DNA of 64,000 nt from Marivibrio sp040218065 (GCF_040218065.1 NZ_JAVJQE010000010.1:223633-287632), one strand, 5' to 3'; positions 32,523 to 41,511 are shown, counted from the first letter of the stretch. Notes: generated by a model from the sequence alone, not told the origin. Made by a program: numbers and translations.

Positions 32523-33779
32523 ATGACGATCGACACCGAGACGCGAGACGCCGCGCCCGTGATGACGACCGCCCAGCCGACCATTAACGAGCCGCCTCGC
32601 CGGCCGCTGTCTCTCGGCAGCCGTCTGGCGTTTGCGCTGGCCAAGCGCATCCATATCGGCAGCTTCGACGTGACCACGCCGGAAGGCGCGCGCCGACGCT
32701 ACACCGGGCCGGTCCCCGGGCCGGTGGGCAAGATCACCATCAACCATCCGCGCATGGCGCGGCGCATGGTGCTCGGCGGCAATATCGGGCTTGGCGAAGC
32801 CTACATGGACGGCGATTACGACAGCGACGATCTGGCGAGCTTCCTGACCGTGGGCGCGCTCAACAGCGATGCGCTGGACGAGGTGTTGCGCGGGAAGGCG
32901 CTGTATCGCGTCCTCAACCGAGCCGTCCACAGCTTCAATCAGAACAGCAAACGCGGCAGCAAGCGCAACATCGCCTATCATTACGATTTGGGGAACGCCT
33001 TCTATCGCGAATGGCTGGATCCCTCGATGACCTACAGCGCGGCCGCCTTCCACGACGGCGCCGCGACGCTTGAGGAGGCGCAGTCGCGCAAATACGAGCT
33101 GCTGCTCGATCGCTTGGCGGCTAAGCCGGAGGATCATGTGCTGGAGATCGGCTGCGGTTGGGGCGGCTTCGCCGAGCATGCGGCCAAGACCCGCGGCTGC
33201 AAGGTGACCGGCATCACGATCTCGCAGGCCCAACATGATTTCGCCCGGGAGCGCATCCAGCGCGAAGGCTTGAACGAAAAGGTGGAGATCCGCCTGCAGG
33301 ACTATCGCGACACCGGCGGCGAGTTCGACGGCGTCGCCTCCATCGAGATGTTCGAGGCGGTGGGCGAGAAATACTGGCCCGTCTTCTTCGACAACGTCCG
33401 CGAGCGGCTGCGCGAAGGCGGGCGGGCTGCGCTGCAGGTGATCACCATCGCGGACAAGCACTTCGACTACTACAAGAGCCGACCCGATTTCATTCAGCGC
33501 TACATCTTCCCCGGCGGCATGTTGCCGAGCCCGAGCGTGTTCCGCGCGCAGAGCGAGAAGGCGGGGTTGTCGGTCGACCGCATGGAAGGGTTCGGCTTCT
33601 GCTACGCCAAGACGCTGGCGGAGTGGAACCGCCGCTTCCAGGAGGCGTGGGGCGAGTTGAAGCCGATGGGCTACGACGACCGCTTCAAGCGCATGTGGGA
33701 GTACTATCTCGCCTATTGCGAAGCGGGCTTCCGCGCCGGCTCGATCGACGTGCAGCGCATCCAACTGGCCAAGCGCTGA
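32523..33779 (+). CDS. cfa: Cyclopropane-fatty-acyl-phospholipid synthase-like methyltransferase
   Basis: 418 residues. The N-terminal lipid-binding part (VGKITINHPRMARRMVLGGN, GEAYMDGDYDSDDL) is followed by the SAM domain: YHYDLGNAFYREWLDPSMTY, LEIGCGWGGFAEHAA, GITISQAQHDFARERI, FDGVASIEMFEAVGEKYW and FGFCYAKTLAEW. These are CFA/mycolic-type methyltransferase motifs. It transfers a methylene or methyl group from SAM to the double bond of membrane phospholipid acyl chains. In this neighbourhood it may make a methylated precursor rather than a cyclopropane. The ATG at 32523 is used; an ATG at 32562 is possible. Confidence 0.9.
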   Translation: MTIDTETRDAAPVMTTAQPTINEPPRRPLSLGSRLAFALAKRIHIGSFDVTTPEGARRRYTGPVPGPVGKITINHPRMARRMVLGGNIGLGEAYMDGDYDSDDLASFLTVGALNSDALDEVLRGKALYRVLNRAVHSFNQNSKRGSKRNIAYHYDLGNAFYREWLDPSMTYSAAAFHDGAATLEEAQSRKYELLLDRLAAKPEDHVLEIGCGWGGFAEHAAKTRGCKVTGITISQAQHDFARERIQREGLNEKVEIRLQDYRDTGGEFDGVASIEMFEAVGEKYWPVFFDNVRERLREGGRAALQVITIADKHFDYYKSRPDFIQRYIFPGGMLPSPSVFRAQSEKAGLSVDRMEGFGFCYAKTLAEWNRRFQEAWGELKPMGYDDRFKRMWEYYLAYCEAGFRAGSIDVQRIQLAKR

Positions 33780-33808
33780 GCGCGGTCGACTTGCAGACGC
33801 CCGATCCG

Positions 33809-35176
33809 ATGACCGGCGCCGGCGATCAGACCGGCCGCAGCCTTAGCCGCTTGCAGCTGCTGGCCTACGGGCTGATGGGCCTGCCCCTGGCCGCCGCGAC
33901 GTTGCCTGTCTACATCCTCGTGCCGAGCTACTATGCGGTGGAGTTGGGTCTCGGCCTGTCCGCCGTCGGCGCGGTGCTGTTCGCGATGCGGCTGTGGGAC
34001 GTTGTCAGCGATCCGTTGATCGGCGCGCTGTCGGATCGCACGCGCTCGCGTTTCGGGCGCAGGCGGCCGTGGATCGCCGCCGGCGCGCCGCTGACGGCGG
34101 CGGGCGCGTGGCTGCTGTTCTCCCCGGGAGAGGATGCGGGTCTCGTCCACCTCGCGCTCAGCGCCTTCCTGCTCTATCTCGGTTGGACCATGGTGATGCT
34201 GCCCTACAGCGCCTGGGGCGCCGAGTTGAGCGGCGACTACTATGAGCGCAACCGCATCACCGCCGCGCGCGAAGGGTTCGTGGTGGCCGGGACGCTCGTC
34301 GCGGCGGCGGCGGCGGCGCTGTCCGGCGAGAGCGAACGGACGACGGGCCTGATGGCGGTGGGCCTCTTCGTCGTCGTCCTGCTGCCGGCGACCGCCCTCT
34401 TGATGTTCCGCAGCGTTCCCGATCCGCCGCCGGACAATCGCCAGCGCATCGACTGGCGCCAGGGGCTCGACGTCCTCAAGCAGAACCGGCCGTTTCGCCG
34501 CCTGATCATCGCCTGGCTGTTGAACGGCGTGGCGAACGGGCTGCCCGCCACGTTGTTTCTGTTGTACGTGGATCATCACCTCAAAGCGCCGGACAAATCC
34601 GGCGCGTTGCTTTTGACGTACTTCTTGTTAGCGATCGTCGGACTGCCTTTCTGGCTCTGGCTGGCGCGGCGGTACGGCAAGCACCGGGTCTGGTGCGCGG
34701 CGATGGTCTGGACCTGCTTCTGGTTCTCGGCCGCGCCGTTTCTCGGGCCCGGCGACGTTTGGTTGTTCGCGGCCGTTTGCGTGTCGACGGGGATTGCGCT
34801 CGGGGCCGATCTGGCGCTGCCGCCCTCGATGCAGGCGGACGCTGTCGATGTGGATACGGCCGCGACCGGCGGGGCGGCTCGCACGGGGCTCTACTTCGCT
34901 CTGTGGGGCATGGCGACGAAGCTTTCGCTGGCGCTCGCGGTCGGTCTGGCCTTCCCAGGATTGGAAGCCCTGGGATTCGATGCGGCGGCGGCGCAGGACG
35001 CGGCCGTCGGCGCGGTGTCGAATACGACGCCGCTTGCGTGGATGTACGGGTTCGCCCCGATCGTCTTCAAGCTGGGCGCAATCGCGCTCGTCTGGAGGCA
35101 TCCGCTCGGTGCGGCCGATCAGGCCGACCTCCGGCGGCGGATCGAGGCGGAAGAGCAGACCGACGCGTCGCGCTGA
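33809..35176 (+). CDS. MFS transporter, MelB/GPH type
   Basis: 455 residues with twelve transmembrane helices. The sequence RLWDVVSDPLIGALSDRTRSRFGRRRPW is the hallmark MelB/glycoside-cation symporter loop, and GWTMVMLPYSAWGAELS the helix IV/V signature. In lipid/photolyase clusters this carrier is a constant member of unknown substrate; a lipid or lipid precursor is an inference. The ATG at 33809 is chosen, though a TTG at 33791 is possible; neither has a strong ribosome binding site. It begins 29 bases after the cfa stop. Confidence 0.88.
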   Translation: MTGAGDQTGRSLSRLQLLAYGLMGLPLAAATLPVYILVPSYYAVELGLGLSAVGAVLFAMRLWDVVSDPLIGALSDRTRSRFGRRRPWIAAGAPLTAAGAWLLFSPGEDAGLVHLALSAFLLYLGWTMVMLPYSAWGAELSGDYYERNRITAAREGFVVAGTLVAAAAAALSGESERTTGLMAVGLFVVVLLPATALLMFRSVPDPPPDNRQRIDWRQGLDVLKQNRPFRRLIIAWLLNGVANGLPATLFLLYVDHHLKAPDKSGALLLTYFLLAIVGLPFWLWLARRYGKHRVWCAAMVWTCFWFSAAPFLGPGDVWLFAAVCVSTGIALGADLALPPSMQADAVDVDTAATGGAARTGLYFALWGMATKLSLALAVGLAFPGLEALGFDAAAAQDAAVGAVSNTTPLAWMYGFAPIVFKLGAIALVWRHPLGAADQADLRRRIEAEEQTDASR

Positions 35177-35216
35177 AGCGCGGATCGCGGGACGGCTGAG
35201 GAAAGTCGAGGAGACG

Positions 35217-35804
35217 ATGCGCAAACTGGCCGTGATGATGGCGGCGTTTCTAGCGCTCGCGGGATGCAGCGGAATGAAGGTCGAAGACTTCAAGAATGAG
35301 CAACCGAAGCTGACCCTCGAAGACTATTTCGAGGGGCGCTCTAAGGCGTGGGGCGTGTTCGAAGACCGCTTCGGCAACGTCCGACGCCAGTTCACCGTCG
35401 ATATTGAGGGCTCGTGGGACGAGGCGGCGCAGGAGCTGACGCTGGTCGAGGATTTCGACTATTCCGACGGCGAGACCGAGCGCCGCGTGTGGGAGCTGAC
35501 CAAGACCGGTCCCACCACTTACGAGGGAACCGCCGGCGGCGTCGTCGGTGTGGCGAAAGGCGAGATTTCCGGCAACGCCTTCAATTGGACGTACACCTTC
35601 GATCTGCCGGTCGGCGGCTCGACCTGGCGAGTCGATTTCGACGACTGGATGTTCCTGCAGCCGGGCGGCGTGATCGTCAATCGCGCGACCGTCAGCAAAT
35701 GGGGGATCGACATCGGCCGCGCCATGATCTTCTTCCGGAAGGTCGACGCGGCCTCGGAGGAGGCGTCCGCCCCTGTCTCGGGCGCAAAGCTGGCGGCCGA
35801 GTAA
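35217..35804 (+). CDS. DUF3833 lipoprotein
   Basis: 195 residues. The signal MRKLAVMMAAFLALAGC ends in a lipobox (Leu-Ala-Gly-Cys17), so it is a lipoprotein. The mature part is beta-rich, lipocalin-like: LTLEDYFEGRSKAWGVFEDRFGNV, FTVDIEGSW, FDYSDGETERRVWEL and WMFLQPGGVIVNRATVSKWGI-type blocks match DUF3833. It is the last gene of the phr-FAD-DUF1365-cfa-MFS run, where it may bind or move the modified lipid in the periplasm. GAGGAG precedes the ATG. Confidence 0.88.
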   Translation: MRKLAVMMAAFLALAGCSGMKVEDFKNEQPKLTLEDYFEGRSKAWGVFEDRFGNVRRQFTVDIEGSWDEAAQELTLVEDFDYSDGETERRVWELTKTGPTTYEGTAGGVVGVAKGEISGNAFNWTYTFDLPVGGSTWRVDFDDWMFLQPGGVIVNRATVSKWGIDIGRAMIFFRKVDAASEEASAPVSGAKLAAE

Positions 35805-35961
35805 AGGGCCGTTGGGCCGCGGTCGGCCGCCGCGCTGTGGACAGGCTCGGCGAATCGCGCTTAGTTTGATCCTTATAAAGGGGAATCCGCCCGACTCCGG
35901 CGCGATTCGCGCGTCGACACCCTGGCGGGCGGCGGATGACCCAGAGGGGCGGGAGGTCCGC

Positions 35962-36240
35962 ATGGCCGACAAACCCACGCAAACCGTGGCCGGCCCGGCG
36001 TTGGAGCAGGACAGCTTCGTCGCCGAGCATAAGCGCAAGGCGATGGCGCTGTTTCTGGACGCCTGGGACGAGGCCTGCGCGCAAGGCATCCCAAGCGACC
36101 TCCTCTCCGAAGTCTGCCTCTATCTTGCGTTGACCGATCTGATCGAAGACCGCGGCGAAGAGGACGTCGCCGCCATCATCGAAGCCCTGCCCGAACGGGT
36201 GCGGGCCGGCGATTTCACGCTGCGCGAAGAGCCGCATTGA
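35962..36240 (+). CDS. Small hypothetical protein, 92 aa
   Basis: An acidic, helical soluble protein (FVAEHKRKAMALFLDAWDEA, CLYLALTDLIEDRGEEDVAAIIEALPERV). I do not recognise a named family. GGGAGG five bases before the ATG at 35962 gives a firm start. Its 3' end overlaps the convergent HIT-protein gene by 26 bases. The frame remains open upstream to 35812 but without homology or a ribosome binding site. Confidence 0.7.
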   Translation: MADKPTQTVAGPALEQDSFVAEHKRKAMALFLDAWDEACAQGIPSDLLSEVCLYLALTDLIEDRGEEDVAAIIEALPERVRAGDFTLREEPH

Positions 36241-36631
36241 GGCGCGCGATCGTCTCCGCCAACGCCTGCTCGCCGTAGAACTCCGTCGATCCCGCGCCCC
36301 AGACCGGCCCCGGCCAGGCGGCGTCGCCCTCGAACCGGGCGATGACGTGGATATGCAACTGCGGGACCATGTTGCCGAGCGCCGCGACGTTCATCTTGTC
36401 CGCGCGCCAGTCCCGCTCGATCGCGGCGGAGACTTTCGTGATCTCAGCCAGCAATTGGCGCTGGTCCGCCTGGGTCATCTGATGGATCTCGCGGATGTCC
36501 GCTCGCCGGGGGATCAGGATCGCCCAGGGAAAGCGCGCGTCCTTCATCAGGCGCAGGCTGCACAGCGTCAACTCCGCGACCGGCGCCGTATCGGCCGCCA
36601 ACCGTTCATGCAGGGAAAAACCGTCGCCCAT
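36215..36631 (-). CDS. HIT domain protein
   Basis: 138 residues. The segment FSLHERLAADTAPVAELTLC starts the family pattern, AILIPRRADIREIHQM follows, and the catalytic block is MVPQLHIHVIARF. Here the first His of the usual H-x-H-x-H triad is Gln (QLHIH), which is normal for this alphaproteobacterial branch. It is likely a nucleotide hydrolase or transferase acting on dinucleotides. I use the ATG at 36631, which has GAGGG upstream, rather than 36664. It diverges from glycerate kinase across 47 bases. Confidence 0.85.
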   Translation of the reverse strand: MGDGFSLHERLAADTAPVAELTLCSLRLMKDARFPWAILIPRRADIREIHQMTQADQRQLLAEITKVSAAIERDWRADKMNVAALGNMVPQLHIHVIARFEGDAAWPGPVWGAGSTEFYGEQALAETIARLNAALRAA

Positions 36632-36678
36632 CGCGCCCTCGCTTGCGTAATCAGACCGCCTCACGCTAACTGGCGGCG

Positions 36679-37947
36679 ATGGACTTGCAAACCGATCCTG
36701 ACGCCTTTCTGCGCCGCCTGTTCCAGGCGGCGCTCGACGCCGCAGACCCGTCTGTCTGCGTCCCCGAGCATCTGCCCGACCCGCCTAAAGGCCGCACTGT
36801 CCTAGTCGGCGCCGGCAAGGCGTCGGCCAAGATGGCGCAGGCGATCGAGCGGGCCTGGCCTGGCGATCTCTCGGGCCTCGCGGTCACGCGCTACGGCCAC
36901 GCGGTCCCGTGCGAGCGGGTGGAGATCGTGGAAGCCGCCCATCCCGTGCCCGACGCCGCCGGGGAGGCGGCGGCGCGGCGCATCCTGGCGCTGGCGGAGG
37001 AGCTGGGGCCGGACGATCTGCTGCTGTGTGCGATCTCCGGCGGCGGCTCGGCGCTGTTGGCGGCGCCGGCCGAGGGACTGACGCTGGACGATAAGCAGAC
37101 GGTCAACCGTCAACTGCTGCGCTGCGGCGCGCGGATCGGCGAGATCAACGTGGTGCGCAAGCATCTCTCAGCCGTCAAGGGCGGGCGCCTCGCCGCCGCC
37201 GCCGCGCCGGCGCGGGTCGTCAGCCTGTTGATCTCAGACGTGCCGGGCGACGACCCCTCGATCATCGCCTCCGGCCCGACCGTGCCGGATCCCAGCAGCT
37301 TTGCGGATGCGCGCAAGATTTTGGCCGCCTACGACGTCGATCCGCCCCATGCGGTCGCCCGTCATCTGGACGCGGCCCGGGACGAGACGCCGAAGCCTGG
37401 CGATCCGCTGTTCGAGCGAGTCGAAAATCGCCTTGTCGCCGCGCCGCTGCTCTCGCTGAAGGCCGCGGCGGAGGTCGCGCGCGCGTCGGGCGTCACGCCG
37501 CTGATTCTGGGCGACGCGCTGGAAGGGGAGAGCCAGGAGGTCGCGCGCGCGACGGCCGGGATCGCTCAGTCGGTCCGCGCGCACGGCCTGCCGGTCGCCG
37601 CGCCGGCCGTGCTGCTGTCCGGCGGCGAGACGACCGTCACCATGCGCGGCGAGGGGGTGGGCGGCCCGAACGCGGAATTCGCGCTGGCGCTGGCGCTGGC
37701 CTTGGACGGCGCGCCCGGCGTCTACGGCGTCGCTTGCGACACGGACGGCGTCGACGGCGCTGCGGAAGTCGCGGGCGCCGTGATCGGCCCGGCGACGCTG
37801 GCGCGGGCGCGCGCGGCGGGTCTGGATCCGGCCGAGGCGTTGGCGCGAAACGACGCGCACAGCTTCTTCAAGGCGTTGGGCGATCAGGTGACGCCCGGAC
37901 CCACGCTGACCAACGTCAACGACTTCCGGGCGGTGTTGATCCTATAA
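36679..37947 (+). CDS. gckA: Glycerate 2-kinase (DUF4147/MOFRL family)
   Basis: 422 residues. The N-terminal DUF4147 domain shows VLVGAGKASAKMAQAIE, EAAHPVPDAAGEAAARRIL, LCAISGGGSALLAAPAEGL and NVVRKHLSAVKGGRLA; the C-terminal MOFRL domain shows LLSGGETTVTMRGEGVGGPN, CDTDGVDGAAEVAGAVI and NDAHSFF. It phosphorylates D-glycerate to 2-phosphoglycerate in serine-cycle or glyoxylate/tartrate metabolism. Older annotations call this family hydroxypyruvate reductase TtuD. It is monocistronic and ends 16 bases from a convergent membrane-protein gene. Confidence 0.92.
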   Translation: MDLQTDPDAFLRRLFQAALDAADPSVCVPEHLPDPPKGRTVLVGAGKASAKMAQAIERAWPGDLSGLAVTRYGHAVPCERVEIVEAAHPVPDAAGEAAARRILALAEELGPDDLLLCAISGGGSALLAAPAEGLTLDDKQTVNRQLLRCGARIGEINVVRKHLSAVKGGRLAAAAAPARVVSLLISDVPGDDPSIIASGPTVPDPSSFADARKILAAYDVDPPHAVARHLDAARDETPKPGDPLFERVENRLVAAPLLSLKAAAEVARASGVTPLILGDALEGESQEVARATAGIAQSVRAHGLPVAAPAVLLSGGETTVTMRGEGVGGPNAEFALALALALDGAPGVYGVACDTDGVDGAAEVAGAVIGPATLARARAAGLDPAEALARNDAHSFFKALGDQVTPGPTLTNVNDFRAVLIL

Positions 37948-37963
37948 GGACGGGGGAGGCGCG

Positions 37964-38299
37964 TCAGACCCAGGCGCGCATCTTCTCCGCCGCGATCAGC
38001 GAGACGACGCCCACGGCGCCGATCGTCAGCACCGCGAAGAGGCCCGCGAAGACGGAGCCGGTCTGCATCGTATCGAGCGCGATGTCGTAGGAGAGCCCGG
38101 CGCAGACGATCAGCCCGCCGGCGTAGGCCAGCCATTCCAGCTTCAAATACAGCCCCGCGCCGACCACGATCGCCGCGATGATAAGCACCGCGCTCGGCCC
38201 GAAGATCATATCCAAGATCGCGGCGGCGGCGAAGCCTATGATGAAGAGGCCGACCCCGAGGGCCGGCAACGGCGTCGAGGCGACGGGCGAATTGGACAT
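37964..38299 (-). CDS. Small four-helix membrane protein
   Basis: 111 residues with four hydrophobic segments (ALGVGLFIIGFAAAAIL, SAVLIIAAIVVGAGLYL, WLAYAGGLIVCAGLSYDIAL, VFAGLFAVLTIGAVGVVSLIA). I do not recognise the family. GGGGAG nine bases before the ATG supports the start. It is downstream of the SoeC-like gene on the same strand and might be co-transcribed with the sulfur cluster. Confidence 0.7.
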   Translation of the reverse strand: MSNSPVASTPLPALGVGLFIIGFAAAAILDMIFGPSAVLIIAAIVVGAGLYLKLEWLAYAGGLIVCAGLSYDIALDTMQTGSVFAGLFAVLTIGAVGVVSLIAAEKMRAWV

Positions 38300-38378
38300 G
38301 GCGGATGCTCCCCCTGGACCGCGGTCTCGCTGATTGGCGAAAGTATCGCGTCGGACGGGCGCGAGGGCAAGGGCGCGC

Positions 38379-39338
38379 TCAAACCGCCGCCTCGCCGTAA
38401 TAAAGGCTCTGCACGTGTTTCGCCTCTGCGAAGAAGAGATAGCGTTCGGCGACGAGCCCGACGCTCGCGGTGACGAGAGACAGCGCGACCAGTCCGATTT
38501 CCGCCCAGCCTTGCGAGAAGGAGGACATCAGGATCGCCAGCATTGGGAAGACGAAGGTCCAGACGAGAGCGATCCGGCGCAGGCGGCCCGCATGCTTGCG
38601 TGCGATCTGGAAGCCCATCTCGCGCATCAGATAATTGGGCTCGCTGTGCGGCGGGTCGAGCGCCTGGACCCGCGCGCCCGCTTCGCCGAGGCCGGTCGCG
38701 TCGGCCGGCGTGGCCTTCTTCTTTCGCTTCTCCTCGCGCTTCCAGTAGCCGAGTTTGGCGACCAAACCGGCCAGCAGCAGCCAGGAGACGACCCCGCCCA
38801 ACGTCTCGGTTCCGAATCCCAATGCGTGGGCGATCGCGTTGAGAAGCACGCCGCCCGTCGCGGGGCCCAGCAGCAGATAGCCGATCGGGGTCCACGGCGT
38901 CGCCCACATCGGCACGGCCTTGAGCGAGGCGTAGATCATGCCGGTGCAATACAGCACGACCAGCGCCGAAAGCGCCGCGAGGCCGGCGAGCGCCGCCTCA
39001 ATCGACGACGGCGCGCTCGCGGAGGCGTCCAGATAGCGTAGCGCCCCCCAGCCCGCGATCGGCACGAAGGCGGCGACCGCCGCCACGCCTTCGCGGCTGA
39101 GCCAGGAACTGCGCCATTGGCTCAACGCGCGCCACGCCCGCTCCGGACGGCCCAAATGGAAGGTTGAGGCGCCGAGTCCCACGACTATCAGCGCGAGCGC
39201 GACGCCGACGATCGCCAGCGTCGCGACCGGATCGCGCGGCAGCAGCCCCATCGCCTCCGCCAACACGGCGACGACGATCAGGCCATAGCCGGCCCCGGAG
39301 GCCGTCGTGAACAGGATGACCGATTTGGCGGGATGCAT
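38379..39338 (-). CDS. soeC: DmsC/SoeC-type membrane anchor subunit
   Basis: 319 residues with eight or more transmembrane helices. VILFTTASGAGYGL, ASTFHLGRPERAWRALSQWRSSWLSRE and MIYASLKAVPMWATPWTP are typical of DMSO reductase-type anchors and of SoeC in the sulfite-oxidising SoeABC enzyme. The anchor passes electrons between quinone and an FeS subunit. No molybdopterin or FeS subunit gene (soeA, soeB) lies nearby. The neighbouring TIGR02186, TauE/SafE and TusA genes favour SoeC over DmsC. Symbol given by context. Confidence 0.75.
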   Translation of the reverse strand: MHPAKSVILFTTASGAGYGLIVVAVLAEAMGLLPRDPVATLAIVGVALALIVVGLGASTFHLGRPERAWRALSQWRSSWLSREGVAAVAAFVPIAGWGALRYLDASASAPSSIEAALAGLAALSALVVLYCTGMIYASLKAVPMWATPWTPIGYLLLGPATGGVLLNAIAHALGFGTETLGGVVSWLLLAGLVAKLGYWKREEKRKKKATPADATGLGEAGARVQALDPPHSEPNYLMREMGFQIARKHAGRLRRIALVWTFVFPMLAILMSSFSQGWAEIGLVALSLVTASVGLVAERYLFFAEAKHVQSLYYGEAAV

Positions 39339-39368
39339 GGGGACCTCACACTCGAACCGAAAGGCGCG

Positions 39369-40175
39369 TCACAGCTTGCGGAAGATCCAGTTGGCGGCGA
39401 AGCCTGCGAAGCCTGCGATCAGGATCGCCGCCAGCCCGTAATAGGCGGGGAACATGTTGGCGGCGCGGAAGACCTGGGCGCCAAAGCCCTCCTTATTCAC
39501 GAAGAGCGGCGTCGTCTGCGCGCTGACCACTTCGCCGCCCTGCACCAGCAGCGTTTCGACGGTATAGGTGCCGACCGGCACGTTGGCCGGGATCAGCACC
39601 GTCGTGCGGAACAGCCGTCCGCCGCGCCATTCGACGCGGCCCGCCTCTTCGCTGTAATGGCCGACGCGGATCTTGTTGCGCACGATCGCCTCTGCAAAGG
39701 GCTGGCGCATGTCCGGATTCTCGCCCTCAGCGAGCCGCAGGCGGATGTTCTCGACCCCGATTTGATGGCGACGCAACGCCGTGTCCGGCAGGTTCAGCGC
39801 CTCTCGCGGGGCGGACGTCGCGACGTGATAGAAGGCCGGCACGCCCTTGAAGGTCATTTCGGCCCGGTTGACCCAGACGCCGGCGATCCTGTCCTTACGG
39901 CGGACGACCACGTCCTCCTTCGGGCCGTGCACGACGACGACCACTTCGCCCGTTCCCTCGATCGAGCCGAACAGGAGCAGTTCGGTCCCTGTGAAGCCGG
40001 CGGTGATGGCGACCAGGTGATCGTCGAGGTCCGCGACCAGTTGCTCGGCCGCCTGGGCGGGCCTGGGCGTCGGCGCGAGATGCAGCGCCGCCGCGCTCAA
40101 ACCGAGGGTCGTCAGCGCGAGAAGGAGCAGCGCGCCAAGACGTCGACGGGTGAAGAGTGTGCGCGCGCGGGCCAT
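39369..40175 (-). CDS. TIGR02186/Alph_Pro_TM family membrane protein
   Basis: 268 residues: N-terminal signal or anchor (LLLLALTTLGLSAAALHLA), a periplasmic beta-rich region with EQLVADLDDHLVAITAGFTG, LLFGSIEGTGEVVVVVHGP and FYHVATSAPREAL, and a C-terminal helix (YYGLAAILIAGFAGFAANWIF). This is the TIGR02186 family, seen next to SoeC-like and TauE genes in alphaproteobacteria; role unknown, probably sulfur-compound handling in the periplasm. The ATG at 40175 has GGAGG six bases upstream; a GTG at 40178 overlaps the previous stop. It is tightly coupled to the exporter gene. Confidence 0.85.
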   Translation of the reverse strand: MARARTLFTRRRLGALLLLALTTLGLSAAALHLAPTPRPAQAAEQLVADLDDHLVAITAGFTGTELLLFGSIEGTGEVVVVVHGPKEDVVVRRKDRIAGVWVNRAEMTFKGVPAFYHVATSAPREALNLPDTALRRHQIGVENIRLRLAEGENPDMRQPFAEAIVRNKIRVGHYSEEAGRVEWRGGRLFRTTVLIPANVPVGTYTVETLLVQGGEVVSAQTTPLFVNKEGFGAQVFRAANMFPAYYGLAAILIAGFAGFAANWIFRKL

Positions 40176-41098
40176 CACTCACCTCCCGGCGCGGTCAGGC
40201 TATAGAGATCGGCCGGCTCCAGCACCAGATCGAAAAGCAGCTTGCCGCAGACGATCAGCACCATAGCCGCCAAGAGCCCGCGCAACTGCTCGCCCTTCAT
40301 CTTGGCGCCGAGTTTCGTTCCGAACTGCGCGCCGATCACTCCGCCGATCAACAGGAGAAGGGCCAGCACCACGTCCACCGTCTGGTTCAGCGTCGCCTGA
40401 AGGAACGTCGCGTTGCCGGTCACGAACAGGATTTGGAACAGCGAGGTGCCGATGACGACGGTGGTCGGCATGCCCAGAAGATAGATCATCGCGGGCACCA
40501 TCACGAACCCGCCGCCCACGCCCATAATGGCCGACAACACGCCGACGAAGGCGCCGACGCCGATCGGCAGCAGGGCCGAGATGTACAGCTTCGACTTCCG
40601 GAAGCGCATCTTGAAGGGCAGGCCGTGCAGCCAATTGTGCTCGTGAAGCTTGCCGCGCCCGCCCTTCACCGGGCGTCGCGCGCGCAACACCGCCCGCAGG
40701 CTCTCCGCCGCCATGAGCCCGCCGATGATCCCGAGGAAGATGACGTAGGAGAGCTTGATGACCAGATCGATCTGACCCAGCGTCTGCAGCCAACGGAAGA
40801 CAAAGACGCCCCCGGTCGATCCGATGAAGCCGCCGACCAGCAGCATCAGCCCCATCTTCACGTCCACATTGCCGCGCCGCCAGTGCGCCATCGCCCCGCT
40901 GACGGAGGAGGCGACGATCTGATTCGCCCCGGTCGCGACTGCGACAGGCGAGGGCACGCCGATGAAGATCAACACCGGCGTCATGAGGAAGCCGCCGCCC
41001 ACCCCGAAGATGCCGGAGAGCACCCCGATGCCCGCGCCGATCCCGAGGATGGCGAAAATGTTGACCGACATCTCGGCGATCGGCAGGTAGATGTGCAT
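40175..41098 (-). CDS. TauE/SafE (TSUP) family sulfite exporter-like permease
   Basis: 307 residues and about eight transmembrane helices in two homologous halves, each with the TSUP motif (GVLSGIFGVGGGFLMTPVLI and GVLSAIMGVGGGFVMVPAMI). A cytoplasmic loop with KLHEHNWLHGLPFKMRF lies in between. TSUP carriers export sulfite, thiosulfate or sulfonates; the SoeC-like and TusA neighbours support a sulfur anion. It is the first gene of a leftward set, diverging from TusA across 185 bases. An alternative Met at codon 10 is possible. Confidence 0.88.
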   Translation of the reverse strand: MHIYLPIAEMSVNIFAILGIGAGIGVLSGIFGVGGGFLMTPVLIFIGVPSPVAVATGANQIVASSVSGAMAHWRRGNVDVKMGLMLLVGGFIGSTGGVFVFRWLQTLGQIDLVIKLSYVIFLGIIGGLMAAESLRAVLRARRPVKGGRGKLHEHNWLHGLPFKMRFRKSKLYISALLPIGVGAFVGVLSAIMGVGGGFVMVPAMIYLLGMPTTVVIGTSLFQILFVTGNATFLQATLNQTVDVVLALLLLIGGVIGAQFGTKLGAKMKGEQLRGLLAAMVLIVCGKLLFDLVLEPADLYSLTAPGGE

Positions 41099-41283
41099 CG
41101 ACGAAAGCCGCCCCCGCTTGCCCGTCGTCGCCGGTCGAAGGAATGCTGTGCGGCCTCATGGATGCGGACCGCACGCGGTGAAGTCTTGCAAGAAAGCGCC
41201 TTTTGCGCCCATACGTCAATGCGACGCTCCGTCTCAATTTTCAAGGTCCCGAATTTCGCGGACCCGTAGCAGGGAGACGCCGA

Positions 41284-41511
41284 ATGGCCGACGAGCATCA
41301 TCTGGACGCGACCGGCCTGAAATGCCCGCTGCCAGTCCTCAAGGCCCGCAAGCTTTGGAAACAGCTGGACGGCGGCGCCGTTCTGGCAGTGGAAGCGACC
41401 GATCCCGGCGCGCCCAAGGATTTCGAGGCCTTCTGCGAGGCGCAGGGCGCGGACCTGCTGGAAAGCGTCGAATCGAACGGCGTCTACACCATCCGGTTGC
41501 GCAAACCCTGA
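41284..41511 (+). CDS. tusA: TusA-family sulfur carrier protein
   Basis: 75 residues with the TusA signature LDATGLKCPLPVLKARK; Cys14 carries the persulfide. The remainder is the small two-layer fold (VLAVEATDPGAPKDFEAFCEAQG) typical of the family. It moves sulfane sulfur to molybdenum-cofactor, tRNA thiolation or sulfur oxidation enzymes. Divergent from the TauE/TIGR02186/SoeC set, it is likely part of the same sulfur-handling function. CAGGGAGACGCCGA precedes the ATG. Confidence 0.9.
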   Translation: MADEHHLDATGLKCPLPVLKARKLWKQLDGGAVLAVEATDPGAPKDFEAFCEAQGADLLESVESNGVYTIRLRKP

